The notes under the pieces were generated by a model that was given only the letters and a program-made list of their open reading frames with translations, was not told where the DNA came from and ran no database searches. A DNA stretch of 64,000 bases. Source: CATOSP01 sp965216155 (lineage in GTDB: Bacteria; Chloroflexota; Dehalococcoidia; Lucifugimonadales; UBA3495). Shown here one piece after another: positions 9,171-17,213 of this stretch; within the stretch, counting starts at the first letter, position 1; each line of letters begins with the position of its first letter. The translations under genes were made by a program, and so were the position numbers. The stretch spans positions 558,001 through 622,000 of the forward strand of contig CBDCFD010000006.1 of the NCBI GenBank assembly GCA_965216155.1, given 5' to 3'.

Positions 9171-9971
9171 CTAGGGAGGAATGACCAAGCGGTACCCGAA
9201 CCTGTGGACCGCCTCAATGACAGTAGGCTGTTCGGGACCCACCTCCAGCTTACCCCGCAACCGGCTCATATGAGCCTCCAGAGACCTTTCGGTGATTGTC
9301 TCCTGTCTGCCTTCCGCCCGACGGTCCGCCTCTACGGCTTCGATGACGTGTATCCGGCCCACGGGACGGCCGCGGTTTTCGGCCAACGCCATGAAAATGG
9401 CCCATTCGGTGCGCGTCAGACCGGCATCCTCCCATTGGCCTTCTCTAAAGACTTCTACCTGAAACCCGTCCAGGTCGGCCCGGATGCGTGGCCCCGCCCC
9501 CAGCCAGCGGGCCTCCGGTTGGACGGTCCGGCGAATCCGGGCTCTTACCCTGGTTAGCAACTCCACCACGTCCCCTTTTTGTACCAAGAACTCAGCAGGC
9601 GTGATGCCCATTTCGTTCTCTATCCTAAGGAGTTCTTCCCGTTTGGCAATATAGTCGTCGGCTCCTATTTCGAATGCTCGCTGAAAATATCGGGGGTCGT
9701 CCGCCCGGTCGGCAACTGTCAGGAAGATGACCGGTGTGTTCACCCCCAAATCCCGGATTGCCTTGCACACGTCCATTCCATTGAAGTCAGGGGCGGCGAG
9801 CATGATATCCAGGATGATGAGAGAAAACGACTCTTCCTGGGCCAGGTACACGGCGGTAGGCCCGTCTTCCGCTTCGAATACGTCGTACCCCTGCGACTCC
9901 AGCGCCGGGACCACAAATGAGCGGACGCGAGGGTTGTCGTCGAGAAGAAGGATCCTGTCACGAGGTCTCAT
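9171..9971 (-). CDS. OmpR/PhoB-family response regulator
   Basis: Receiver domain with the acidic pair D11-D12, phosphoacceptor Asp55 (LIILDIM), the conserved Thr in FLTVAD and Lys in DDYIAKRE. A C-terminal winged-helix DNA-binding domain follows (LTRTEWAIFMALAENRGRPVGR...ITERSLEAHMSRLRGKL...VHRFGYRL). An unusual stretch of about 25 residues (EELLRIENEMGITPAEFLVQ) extends the receiver after the Lys. ATG 9971 is chosen; a TTG 9 bp upstream is the alternative. Four 11-bp-spaced TCACGA repeats lie just upstream, suggesting autoregulation. It is expressed with the kinase at 8329-9159. Confidence 0.9.
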   Translation of the reverse strand: MRPRDRILLLDDNPRVRSFVVPALESQGYDVFEAEDGPTAVYLAQEESFSLIILDIMLAAPDFNGMDVCKAIRDLGVNTPVIFLTVADRADDPRYFQRAFEIGADDYIAKREELLRIENEMGITPAEFLVQKGDVVELLTRVRARIRRTVQPEARWLGAGPRIRADLDGFQVEVFREGQWEDAGLTRTEWAIFMALAENRGRPVGRIHVIEAVEADRRAEGRQETITERSLEAHMSRLRGKLEVGPEQPTVIEAVHRFGYRLVIPP

Positions 9972-10052
9972 GGAACTCAACCCGCTCCCCCTTCAGCGCG
10001 TTTGCCCGGTTATAAGAGCCGGTGCAGTAGGATTCATTATGGCAATGTTAGC

Positions 10053-10091
10053 TCACGAAATGGTCACGAGAAGCTCACGAAATACTCACGA
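10053..10091 (-). promoter_or_regulatory. Four TCACGA direct repeats at 11-bp spacing
   Basis: TCACGA starts at 10053, 10064, 10075 and 10086, a period of exactly one helical turn, 82-120 bp upstream of the response regulator start. This is the layout bound by PhoB-type winged-helix regulators (direct half-sites with an 11-bp repeat). Binding by the neighbouring regulator is inferred. Confidence 0.65.
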
Positions 10092-10389
10092 ATCAGCAGG
10101 GGCGGGGTAGTTCAGTAGTCTCATGCGCGCTTTTGTAATCTGTGATTCATCGAACCCTCCGATTGCCATGCTATCCAATCAGGGCAATCGCAGAATCAGA
10201 GAGGTCAGAGCTGAGACGAAGGGCCGATAGTCCCAACCGCGCGCGCAGGGTCTTTTGATTCTCTACCTAGTTTGGCATCCTGGTGCGTGGACCTTCGCCT
10301 TCGGGCGTCCGAATTGAGGCCAGGGCGGCCCTCACCCTAGCCCTCTGGGAGAGGGGACTCTGGGCGACAACCAAAAAGCCCTGGCCGGT

Positions 10390-10795
10390 GCGGGGTCACC
10401 AGGGCAATCGCGTCTTGAATTGGACTGCTGACACCCCGCCCTTCCCTCCTGGGGTGACCATCCCTTATCATAACCCTTGCCGGAATTCCGTCCCGGTCCA
10501 AATCCCTAACCCGCCGCCCAGGCCCGATGTACCAAAATGGCCCACAATTTCCCTGAAATAAAATCTCCAGCTTCAGAACACCCGAATGTGTGCCATCGCA
10601 CCCTAACCCGCCACCCTAGGCCAATGTACCAAAATGGCGCACAATTTCCCTGAAATAAAATCTCCAGCTTCAGAACACCCGGATGTGTGCCATTGCACCC
10701 TAACCCGCCACCCAGGCCCGATGTACCAAAATGGCCCACAATTTCCCTGAAGAATTTTCCAGCTTCAGAACACTCGAATGTGTGCCATCGCACCA
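10390..10795. repeat. Cluster of a dispersed repeat of about 100 bp
   Basis: Three direct units, at about 10505-10620, 10620-10715 and 10715-10795, each contain GTACCAAAATGG, CACAATTTCCCTGAA, AGCTTCAGAACAC and GTGTGCCAT. The left part (10390-10563) matches 47354-47540 in inverted orientation, including the CCAGGGCAATCGCGTCTTG and TTCCGTCCCGGTCC blocks. Small frames that cross these units look like by-products. The rest of 10130-10830 has no gene that I can support. Confidence 0.75.
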
Positions 10796-10830
10796 TATCC
10801 AAAATCTGAAGGAGCAAACCAACCGGCGCC

Positions 10831-11061
10831 ATGAGTCTTAGCTCTGAAATTAACGGGTTGCGGTCCCGGGTCCGCGCCCTCAAACGTAAACTGGCCCGTC
10901 CGTTGGCGGAACTCCGCCTCCAACGCATGGCCGGTGAGCTATGCCTGGAGTGGACCTGCGCCCAGGCAGACCGCCAACCCTTTCCCAACGCTGATGCTAT
11001 CCGTCCGAAAAATCATGGCAATCTTGAGAATCACAAAAATCACAGTTCAGACGACAATTAA
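10831..11061 (+). CDS. Small basic protein, probably 3'-truncated
   Basis: 76 codons from ATG 10831. The N-terminal two thirds (MSLSSEINGLRSRVRALKRK, then LARPLAELRL and LCLEWTCAQADRQPFPNAD) is an amphipathic, possibly coiled, charged segment that looks coding. The last 17 residues (NHGNLENHKNHSSDDN) are encoded by the dispersed 'aatcatggcaatc...cacagttcagac' repeat, so the original C-terminus has probably been replaced. No function is assigned. Confidence 0.35.
   Translation: MSLSSEINGLRSRVRALKRKLARPLAELRLQRMAGELCLEWTCAQADRQPFPNADAIRPKNHGNLENHKNHSSDDN
11037..11052. repeat. Short dispersed motif, copy 2 (inverted)
   Basis: AAATCACAGTTCAGAC, the exact reverse complement of 1222-1237. It forms the end of the truncated frame at 10831-11061. 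Confidence 0.45.
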
Positions 11062-11203
11062 GAGACGTTCAGACGCGCCCAGGTGTCGCTATGGCACACG
11101 ATATGTTATCCTAATCATGAATCAATGTTTAATCTTTCCAACGGCCAACGGTATTAGTGAGTTCTAGCGCGCTGAGGCGCTAAAGGAAAGGAGGTGGACT
11201 CTA

Positions 11204-12253
11204 GTGGTAGGCCTTTGGACGCTCAGGGTGGTGGGCGCCGGAGGATTTGCATTCCTTGGCTGGAGGTTGGGCGGAATAGTATCGGATTTTTCTCCCAAGG
11301 AAGGGTCGTTTATTCCTTGGGCTTTGGTGTTAACTCTCGCTGGGCTCCCCGTGGGGGCGCTTATAGCGCCGTACATCACTTTTAAACCCTGGCGCAAGGG
11401 CGCAGATTACTTTACCTCCATTCCCGGAGCCTCGCTGGTTGGCTGTATTGTAGGGTTGCTGGTTGGCTTGGTCGTTGCCTCGCTTATATCGATCCCTCTG
11501 TACACATTGGACGGTTGGATGGGTTGGGGCGTGCCTATAATCGTCAGCTTGACCCTCGGTCTGTTTGGCGCGTGGATCGGGGTCCATCGCAACCGGGATA
11601 TGGAGGCCATACTCCCGGCCCTGGACCACACCAACGGTACCGGCAAGGTCTACCGGAACGGCAGCATCGTCGTGGATACCAGCGCAATCATAGATGGGCG
11701 CATCGCTGACCTGAGCATCACCGGGTTCCTGGAAGGTGTCCTCGTTGTCCCCAGGTTCGTCCTGGACGAACTGAGGCACATCGCCGATTCCAGCGATCCA
11801 CTGCGCCGCAACCGCGGCCGGAGAGGTCTGGAGGTGCTGGGGAGGCTCCGCAAGGACAACACCGTTCCCATGGAGGTGTTGGACGTGGGCGTGGACGTGG
11901 GAGACGAAGTTGATTCCCAGTTGGTGCGGTTGGCCAAGGGCATGAACTCCCCCATCTTGACCACCGACTATAACCTGAACCGGGTGGCGGAACTCCAGGG
12001 TGTACAGGTGCTCAACGTCAATGAGTTGGCCAACGCGCTGAAGTCCATAGTCCTCCCAGGCGAAGACCTGCGGGTGAACATCGTGCAGGAAGGGAAGGAA
12101 GCGGGTCAGGGCGTGGCCTACCTGGACGACGGTACGATGGTGGTGGTCGAGGGTGGCCGCCGGTACCTGAATGCCTTCCATGACGTGATGGTGACCAGGG
12201 TCCTGCAGACGGCTGCCGGCCGGATCATCTTCGCCCAGCCCAAGCACAACTAG
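11204..12253 (+). CDS. PIN/TRAM-domain membrane protein, YacL-like
   Basis: 349 residues. Four membrane segments (within residues 1-125) are followed by a PIN nuclease domain with VVDTSAIIDGRIADL (first acidic site), VLDELRHIADSSDPLRRNRGRRG, and DVGDEVDSQLVRLAK...TTDYNLNRVA (later acidic residues). A C-terminal TRAM domain covers about residues 285-345 (GEDLRVNIVQEGKEAGQGVAYLDDG read in parts). The family is a membrane-anchored putative RNase of unknown target. Start GTG 11204 has AAAGGAGGT 8 nt upstream. It lies directly before ispD (7-bp gap), a common arrangement, and probably leads an operon with ispD, ispF and cysS. Confidence 0.9.
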   Translation: MVGLWTLRVVGAGGFAFLGWRLGGIVSDFSPKEGSFIPWALVLTLAGLPVGALIAPYITFKPWRKGADYFTSIPGASLVGCIVGLLVGLVVASLISIPLYTLDGWMGWGVPIIVSLTLGLFGAWIGVHRNRDMEAILPALDHTNGTGKVYRNGSIVVDTSAIIDGRIADLSITGFLEGVLVVPRFVLDELRHIADSSDPLRRNRGRRGLEVLGRLRKDNTVPMEVLDVGVDVGDEVDSQLVRLAKGMNSPILTTDYNLNRVAELQGVQVLNVNELANALKSIVLPGEDLRVNIVQEGKEAGQGVAYLDDGTMVVVEGGRRYLNAFHDVMVTRVLQTAAGRIIFAQPKHN

Positions 12254-12259
12254 TCCGCC

Positions 12260-12985
12260 ATGTCTTCCGTGCCGGGGTCTCCGGAGGGCTGTTACGTTGG
12301 ACCCAAAGTTGGAGCGGTGCTTGTCGCCGCCGGCTCCAGTTCACGCATGGGCGGTATCGACAAGATTTTCACCCCGGTCCTCGGACATCCCTTGGTGTCG
12401 TATTCGATCGATCAGTTGGAACGGTGCCCGTCAGTGGACCGGATTGCCCTCGTTCTCGATGCCGGATCATTGGAGCAGGGAGCCGAACTCGTCAGGGAGC
12501 GGGGTTGCCGGAAGATTGTGCAGATATGTGCCGGCGGGGAACGCCGCCAAGACTCCGTCTTCAACGGCCTTCAAGCTGTCTTGGAGTGCGAGTGGATCAT
12601 CGTCCACGACGGCGCGCGCCCCTGTCTCGATGACCGGATGCTCCGCCGCGGGCTTGCCGCGGCTCAGGAGTGTGGGGCCGCGGTGGCCGGTGTGCCGTGC
12701 AAGGACACCATCAAAGTGATCTCCCCGGACGGACTGGTTCAGGATACCCCGGACCGGGACAGCCTATACGCGGCTCAGACTCCCCAGGTATTCCGGCGTA
12801 AGGTGCTTCTGGACGCACACCTGCGCTGCACATCTTCGGTAACTGACGATGCTATGATGGCGGAGAGTTTGGGGTATCAGGTGAAGATGTTCCTGGGGTC
12901 ATACGACAACGTGAAGGTAACAACCCCGGAAGACCTGGTGCTTGCGGAAGCCTTCTTGCGGGACCGCTTGCAGGTCAAACAATAG
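12260..12985 (+). CDS. ispD: 2-C-methyl-D-erythritol 4-phosphate cytidylyltransferase
   Basis: MEP pathway enzyme that joins MEP and CTP to give CDP-ME. The nucleotide-binding signature is VLVAAGSSSRMGGIDK (about residues 21-36). Other conserved blocks are GGERRQDSVFNGL, VHDGARPCL, the TIK block and AAQTPQVFRR, plus VTDDAMMAESLG near the C-terminus. 241 residues is normal for the family. ATG 12260 follows the PIN/TRAM stop by 6 bp. A perfect hairpin separates it from ispF. Confidence 0.95.
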   Translation: MSSVPGSPEGCYVGPKVGAVLVAAGSSSRMGGIDKIFTPVLGHPLVSYSIDQLERCPSVDRIALVLDAGSLEQGAELVRERGCRKIVQICAGGERRQDSVFNGLQAVLECEWIIVHDGARPCLDDRMLRRGLAAAQECGAAVAGVPCKDTIKVISPDGLVQDTPDRDSLYAAQTPQVFRRKVLLDAHLRCTSSVTDDAMMAESLGYQVKMFLGSYDNVKVTTPEDLVLAEAFLRDRLQVKQ

Positions 12986-13007
12986 CCCGGCTACCGTCGT
13001 AGCCGGG
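12986..13007 (+). promoter_or_regulatory. Intercistronic hairpin between ispD and ispF
   Basis: Perfect 9-bp stem CCCGGCTAC / GTAGCCGGG with a 4-nt CGTC loop, starting right after the ispD stop codon. No T-run follows. It may act on RNA processing or on ispF initiation; this is inferred. Confidence 0.5.
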
Positions 13008-13016
13008 TACGAATCC

Positions 13017-13499
13017 TTGGACTTTCGCTCGGGAATAGGCTTCGACGCTCACCCTCTCGCCCCCGGAAGACGCCTCGTGTTGGGCGGTGTCCATATCCCC
13101 CACGATTTTGGCTTGTCCGGCCACAGCGACGGCGACGTGCTGACCCACGCTATCATGGACGCCCTGCTCGGGGCGGCCGCTCTGGGAGACAAGGGAGTCC
13201 ATTTTCCCTCCGGCGACCCTCAATACAAGGACATCTCCAGCCTTATCCTGCTCTCTGCCGTAGGACGTCTGGTGGAGGATAATGGTTGGCGCATCTCGAA
13301 CGTGGATGCTACAATGTTGGCGCAAAAGCCCAGGCTGGGCACCTTTATTGAGACCATGAGGGAGAAGACCAGCGAGGCCCTATCCCTGCCCATAGAGCGG
13401 ATCGGCATCAAGGCCACCACCACCGACTATCTGGGTTTCGTGGGCCGGGAGGAAGGCATTGCCGCCCTGGCTGTGGCGTCGCTTATCTCAGAGCAATGA
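13017..13499 (+). CDS. ispF: 2-C-methyl-D-erythritol 2,4-cyclodiphosphate synthase
   Basis: Cyclises CDP-ME 2-phosphate with release of CMP. The N-terminal metal-binding signature is GIGFDAHPL and the LSGHSDGDVLTHAIMDALLG block follows; then GDKGVHFPSGDPQYKDISS and IKATTTDYLGFVGREEGIAA. TTG at 13017 gives 160 residues, the usual length, but has no clear Shine-Dalgarno. An earlier TTG at 12942, overlapping ispD, is possible if translation is coupled. The stop overlaps the cysS start by 4 bp (ATGA). Confidence 0.9.
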   Translation: MDFRSGIGFDAHPLAPGRRLVLGGVHIPHDFGLSGHSDGDVLTHAIMDALLGAAALGDKGVHFPSGDPQYKDISSLILLSAVGRLVEDNGWRISNVDATMLAQKPRLGTFIETMREKTSEALSLPIERIGIKATTTDYLGFVGREEGIAALAVASLISEQ

Positions 13500-14872
13500 G
13501 GCTATACAACACCCTCACCGGAGATGTGCAGGAGTTCTCGTCTGCCGACGGGAAGACTGTAAAAATGTACGTCTGCGGGGTTACTCCCTACTCCTCCACC
13601 CATGTCGGCCACGCCCTGAGCTATGTTGTGTTTGATGTGCTGCGCCGTTACCTGGAGTACCAGGGCTACGAGATACGCCACGTCCAAAACTTCACCGACG
13701 TTGACGACAAGATTATCCAACGGGCGGCCGATGAAGGCATTTCCCCCGAACAGCTTGTAGACCGGTACATTGGAGACTTTTTCCATACGATGGACGCCCT
13801 GGGTATCCAACGCGCCCACGTATACCCCAGGGCCACACAGGAAATTGGGCCGATTATCGACACGATCCAAGGGCTGGTGGACAAGGGCTTTGCCTATGCG
13901 GCGGACGGCGACGTGAACTTCCGGGTGACCAGCATCAAGGAATACGGCAAGCTGAGCCACCGCACCCTTGAAGGTATGATCGCCGGGGCCAGGGTCACCG
14001 TGGATGAAGACAAAGAACACCCCATGGACTTCGCGCTATGGAAAGGGGCCAAGCCGGGAGAGCCGGCCTGGGACAGCCCCTGGGGGGCCGGCCGGCCTGG
14101 TTGGCACATCGAATGTACTAGCATGGCAATGACCTACCTGGGCGAATCCCTGGACATACACGGTGGCGGGCAGGACCTGGTGTTTCCACACCACGAGAAC
14201 GAAATCGCGCAAAGCGAGGCGTCCACCGGGACCCAACCCTTTTCACGCTACTGGGTCCACAACGGGTTGCTGCAACTGGGCGAAGATAAGATGAGCAAGT
14301 CGTTGGGCAACCTCGTGTCGGTGGAAGAAGCCCTTGAGACATTTAGCCCCGATACATTGCGATTGTATTTCCTTAGTTCCCATTACCGGAGTCCTCTGAA
14401 TTACAGCGACGAGGGCGCCGCCGCGATGGAGCGCAGCGCGGAGCGGTTGAGGCACTCATTGGGCCACGAGAGTTCCGGGAACGAAGACCACATGGACCCG
14501 GACCCGTTCCAGGTGCGATTTCTCGCCGCTATGGACGACGACCTCAATACCCCCCGCGCGCTGGCCGTCCTCTTCGACTTGGCCCGGGAGATAAATCGGA
14601 CGCACGCCGAGCGAGACGTGAGCGCCGCGCAGGGCTGCCTCCGGCATCTGGGCGGAATACTCGGACTCACGTTCGCCGGACCTGAGTCTTCCCACGCTGC
14701 CCAGGCCGACGTCCAGCCCTTCATCGAGCTGTTACTGGCGACCCGCGACGAGCTGCGCAAGGCCAAGCAGTACGGCTTAGCCGACCAGATAAGGGACGGC
14801 CTCGACCACCAGGGGATCGTGCTGGAAGACACTCCCCAGGGGACGCTTTGGCAGTTCCAATCCGGGCGGTGA
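13496..14872 (+). CDS. cysS: Cysteinyl-tRNA synthetase
   Basis: Class I synthetase, 458 residues. HIGH-like motif THVGHA follows CGVTPYSS, with the zinc-binding Cys. Other zinc ligands are in WHIECTSMA and PHHENEIAQSEA. The KMSKS loop is DKMSKSLGNLV. The anticodon-binding C-terminus is present. The start ATG overlaps the ispF stop (ATGA), indicating coupled translation in the ispD-ispF-cysS operon. Confidence 0.95.
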   Translation: MRLYNTLTGDVQEFSSADGKTVKMYVCGVTPYSSTHVGHALSYVVFDVLRRYLEYQGYEIRHVQNFTDVDDKIIQRAADEGISPEQLVDRYIGDFFHTMDALGIQRAHVYPRATQEIGPIIDTIQGLVDKGFAYAADGDVNFRVTSIKEYGKLSHRTLEGMIAGARVTVDEDKEHPMDFALWKGAKPGEPAWDSPWGAGRPGWHIECTSMAMTYLGESLDIHGGGQDLVFPHHENEIAQSEASTGTQPFSRYWVHNGLLQLGEDKMSKSLGNLVSVEEALETFSPDTLRLYFLSSHYRSPLNYSDEGAAAMERSAERLRHSLGHESSGNEDHMDPDPFQVRFLAAMDDDLNTPRALAVLFDLAREINRTHAERDVSAAQGCLRHLGGILGLTFAGPESSHAAQADVQPFIELLLATRDELRKAKQYGLADQIRDGLDHQGIVLEDTPQGTLWQFQSGR

Positions 14873-15061
14873 AGTTTCGCCGGACTCTTCCGTTCTGCTC
14901 CCCCGGCACTTTTGCCAACATTCGGTAAATAGGCCCAACGCGCGTTCGGCCGGGGCCGAAGGCAATTGAGGGCTCTCCAGGCCGCTCATTTAGCTTTTCC
15001 TCTGTTGCGTGACCGGCTACGGCTTCGTCTCCAGCTCCGTACACAAGCAGGTAGGAGGACC

Positions 15062-16453
15062 ATGCTCGACACTTCCATCCTTCATCCTTTGATCGGCATC
15101 GTGGGGAAGGAACACGTTCTGACCAATGACTATGACCTGGACCGCTATTCCGGTGACGCACTCACCCCGTCGCGTGCATTTGGCGCGGAAGATTCCTTCG
15201 AGCGGCTGGCGGACGCGGTCGTGTTCCCGGCTTCCACTGAAGAAGTCTCGGAGGTCGTCAAGCTGGCTAGGTCGGCGGGGACGCCTGTCGTTCCTTACGG
15301 AGGCGGCACGGGAGTAATGGGTGGAGCCTTGCCTATCCGGGGCGGGATCGTGGTCTGTATGCGGAGGATGGACCGAATCCTGGAGGTGAGCCCGAGGGAC
15401 CTGACCGCAACCGTCGAAGCCGGAGTCGTCTTGGGGGATTTGGTGGACAGACTGAAAGATGACGACCTGATGTTTGGGCATGACCCCTACAGCGTACCCA
15501 TAGCCACCGTCGCGGGCGCCATTTCCACCAACGGCGTGGGCTATCGCGCCACCGCCCACGGACCCATGGGCAACCAGGTGGTTGCGCTGGAGGTTGTGTT
15601 GCCGGATGGGGCAGTCCTGGCCACCAGACCGGTACCCAAATATTCGTCGGGCCCCAACTTGAACCACCTGTTCATCGGTAGCGAGGGCGTCTTCGGGATA
15701 ATTACCCGGGCTACAGTCAAGGTGTTTCGCAGGCCGGAGGCCAGCGCCTTCGTCTCGGCGTCCTTCGAGTCCTTCGACCAGGGTTTCGAAGCTGCCGCCG
15801 AACTGCTCGCCATTGGTATGCGGCCCACGTTGCTGGACTTGACCGAAGAGGACGGAGGGACCGTCCTTTATCTCCTGTTCGAGGGATTCCAGGAAGGGGT
15901 GGCAGCCCAGGAGTCTCGCTGGGCGAAGGTATGCGCCCAATTCGGCGGGACACCCACCGGGCCGGGGCCGACTGAAGAATATTGGCGTTACCGGCACCAG
16001 TCGGGCGAGAACTACAAGCGGACACTGCTAGGACGCCCCCGCCGGGAGCGTTGGGAAAGGTGGGGTGGAGGCCGCGGCTTCGACTACCTGCACATGGCCT
16101 TGCCCATCTCCAGAGTGCTGGAGTACCGGGACCGCTGTAAGGAAATAATGGCCGGCACGGGTGTGCGGGTGGTGGAATACTGCATTTGGAGCAGGCCCGA
16201 GCTCTTTTCGATGATGCTCCGTTCGGAAGAAGACGCGGGTGACAATATCCGCGAACGGGTGGCCTCCGTGGTCGAGCAGGTGCTCACCCTTGCCCAGGAC
16301 ATGGGCGGGACGATGGAGTATTGTCATGGGGTTGGAGTCAAGCTCAACCATCTACTGCGCCGCGAACAGGGTAGTGGGCATGAGGTCGTGCAAGGCCTGA
16401 AACAGATGTTGGACCCTGAAAACATCATGAACCCGGGAAAACTAGCCCTCTGA
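15062..16453 (+). CDS. FAD-linked oxidase, GlcD/D-lactate dehydrogenase type
   Basis: Two-domain flavoprotein, about 463 residues. FAD-binding PCMH domain: VVFPASTEEVSEVVKLAR, PYGGGTGVMGGALP, then the DPYSVPIATVAGAISTNGVG and LFIGSEGVFGIIT blocks. The C-terminal substrate/cap domain ends LKQMLDPENIMNPGKLAL, the family hallmark. It probably oxidises a 2-hydroxy acid such as glycolate or D-lactate; the exact substrate is unknown. ATG 15062 has TAGGAGG 3 nt before it. The gene stands alone after cysS (190-bp gap). Behind it, 16454-16656 shows nothing recognisable. Confidence 0.9.
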   Translation: MLDTSILHPLIGIVGKEHVLTNDYDLDRYSGDALTPSRAFGAEDSFERLADAVVFPASTEEVSEVVKLARSAGTPVVPYGGGTGVMGGALPIRGGIVVCMRRMDRILEVSPRDLTATVEAGVVLGDLVDRLKDDDLMFGHDPYSVPIATVAGAISTNGVGYRATAHGPMGNQVVALEVVLPDGAVLATRPVPKYSSGPNLNHLFIGSEGVFGIITRATVKVFRRPEASAFVSASFESFDQGFEAAAELLAIGMRPTLLDLTEEDGGTVLYLLFEGFQEGVAAQESRWAKVCAQFGGTPTGPGPTEEYWRYRHQSGENYKRTLLGRPRRERWERWGGGRGFDYLHMALPISRVLEYRDRCKEIMAGTGVRVVEYCIWSRPELFSMMLRSEEDAGDNIRERVASVVEQVLTLAQDMGGTMEYCHGVGVKLNHLLRREQGSGHEVVQGLKQMLDPENIMNPGKLAL

Positions 16454-16656
16454 CCCACCCACTGCGTCACTCGTCCTCTACCACTATTATTACTTCCCCA
16501 GGGCCTTCTAATCCCCGTCGGCTCCAAGCGGTGTCGTCATTCGCCGGAATCGCGGGGTTATGCTACGAGTGCAGTTGCCTCGAGTCGGCACTGGCCTGGT
16601 CCTAAGGCGGCCAACCGTGCCTACCGCACTAATTTATATCGCGGAATGTGATAGCA

Positions 16657-16707
16657 AACAGATGTAATTATCTGTTGACATGATATAGGCCCTGGGTATA
16701 TCATAAT
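16657..16707 (+). promoter_or_regulatory. Predicted promoter with overlapping inverted repeat
   Basis: TTGACA at 16675-16680 and TATATC at 16697-16702 (16-bp spacer). The inverted repeat AACAGAT-N6-ATCTGTT (16657-16676) overlaps the -35 box, and related ATATCTGTAAACA sequence recurs at about 16730. It lies 105-155 bp upstream of the small gene at 16812, in a locally AT-rich patch. Confidence 0.5.
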
Positions 16708-16811
16708 TGCAGATGAAGACTTCCTGCCAATATCTGTAAACATAATGTAAACAACCGCGGGTTACGGACGGGGGTAAGTCACAGAAACAGCGTTAGCACA
16801 GAGGAGGAGAT

Positions 16812-17135
16812 TTGGTTACAGCAACTAGAGCCACGCACCACTCATCAACTTTAGTAGTCCGGGGGCCGGAGAGTTCTCCCGCCGCGGAGATCATCTCGGC
16901 GGATGTCGACGGCTTCGATTTCGACGATGACTTGGACCACTTGTTTCAAGCGCCAGCCGCCGGGCAGGTCCTGCAAGGCCGCCGGACCTTTCTCAGTGCG
17001 CTGATACAGGGCTTGAAAGACTTCCGGGACAATTTCGTGGGACGGCCCATGAGCCGGCAGGAAAGAGCCAAATTGGCCATTGCCGAGGCCGGAGACCCGC
17101 GGTTCTTGACCATGTCCCACAGCCGGTTAGTCTAA
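16812..17135 (+). CDS. Small hypothetical protein
   Basis: 107 codons from TTG 16812 with a strong GAGGAGGAGA Shine-Dalgarno directly upstream. The product has an acidic centre (DVDGFDFDDDLDHL) and a C-terminal basic helix-like part (RRTFLSALIQGLKDFRDNFV, SRQERAKLAIAEAG). There is no membrane segment and no family that I recognise. A good promoter candidate lies upstream, which supports a real gene. Confidence 0.5.
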   Translation: MVTATRATHHSSTLVVRGPESSPAAEIISADVDGFDFDDDLDHLFQAPAAGQVLQGRRTFLSALIQGLKDFRDNFVGRPMSRQERAKLAIAEAGDPRFLTMSHSRLV

Positions 17136-17213
17136 CCGCCCGTCCATCTCCGGCAACAGGTCGCCAATAAGGCCAGGGGCGCCCTTCGAGCCGTCGCACA
17201 TATCGTGACCGGC

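Noticed and set aside
10053..10091. Possible CRISPR-like array
   Set aside because: The repeats are 6 bp with 5-bp gaps, far too short for CRISPR; the constant 11-bp period fits regulator half-sites. No CRISPR array or cas gene was seen in the window.
10506..10988. A 160-codon minus-strand frame over the dispersed repeats
   Set aside because: The sequence is internally repetitive because the DNA units are repeated; no start signal and no conservation pattern that suggests a protein.
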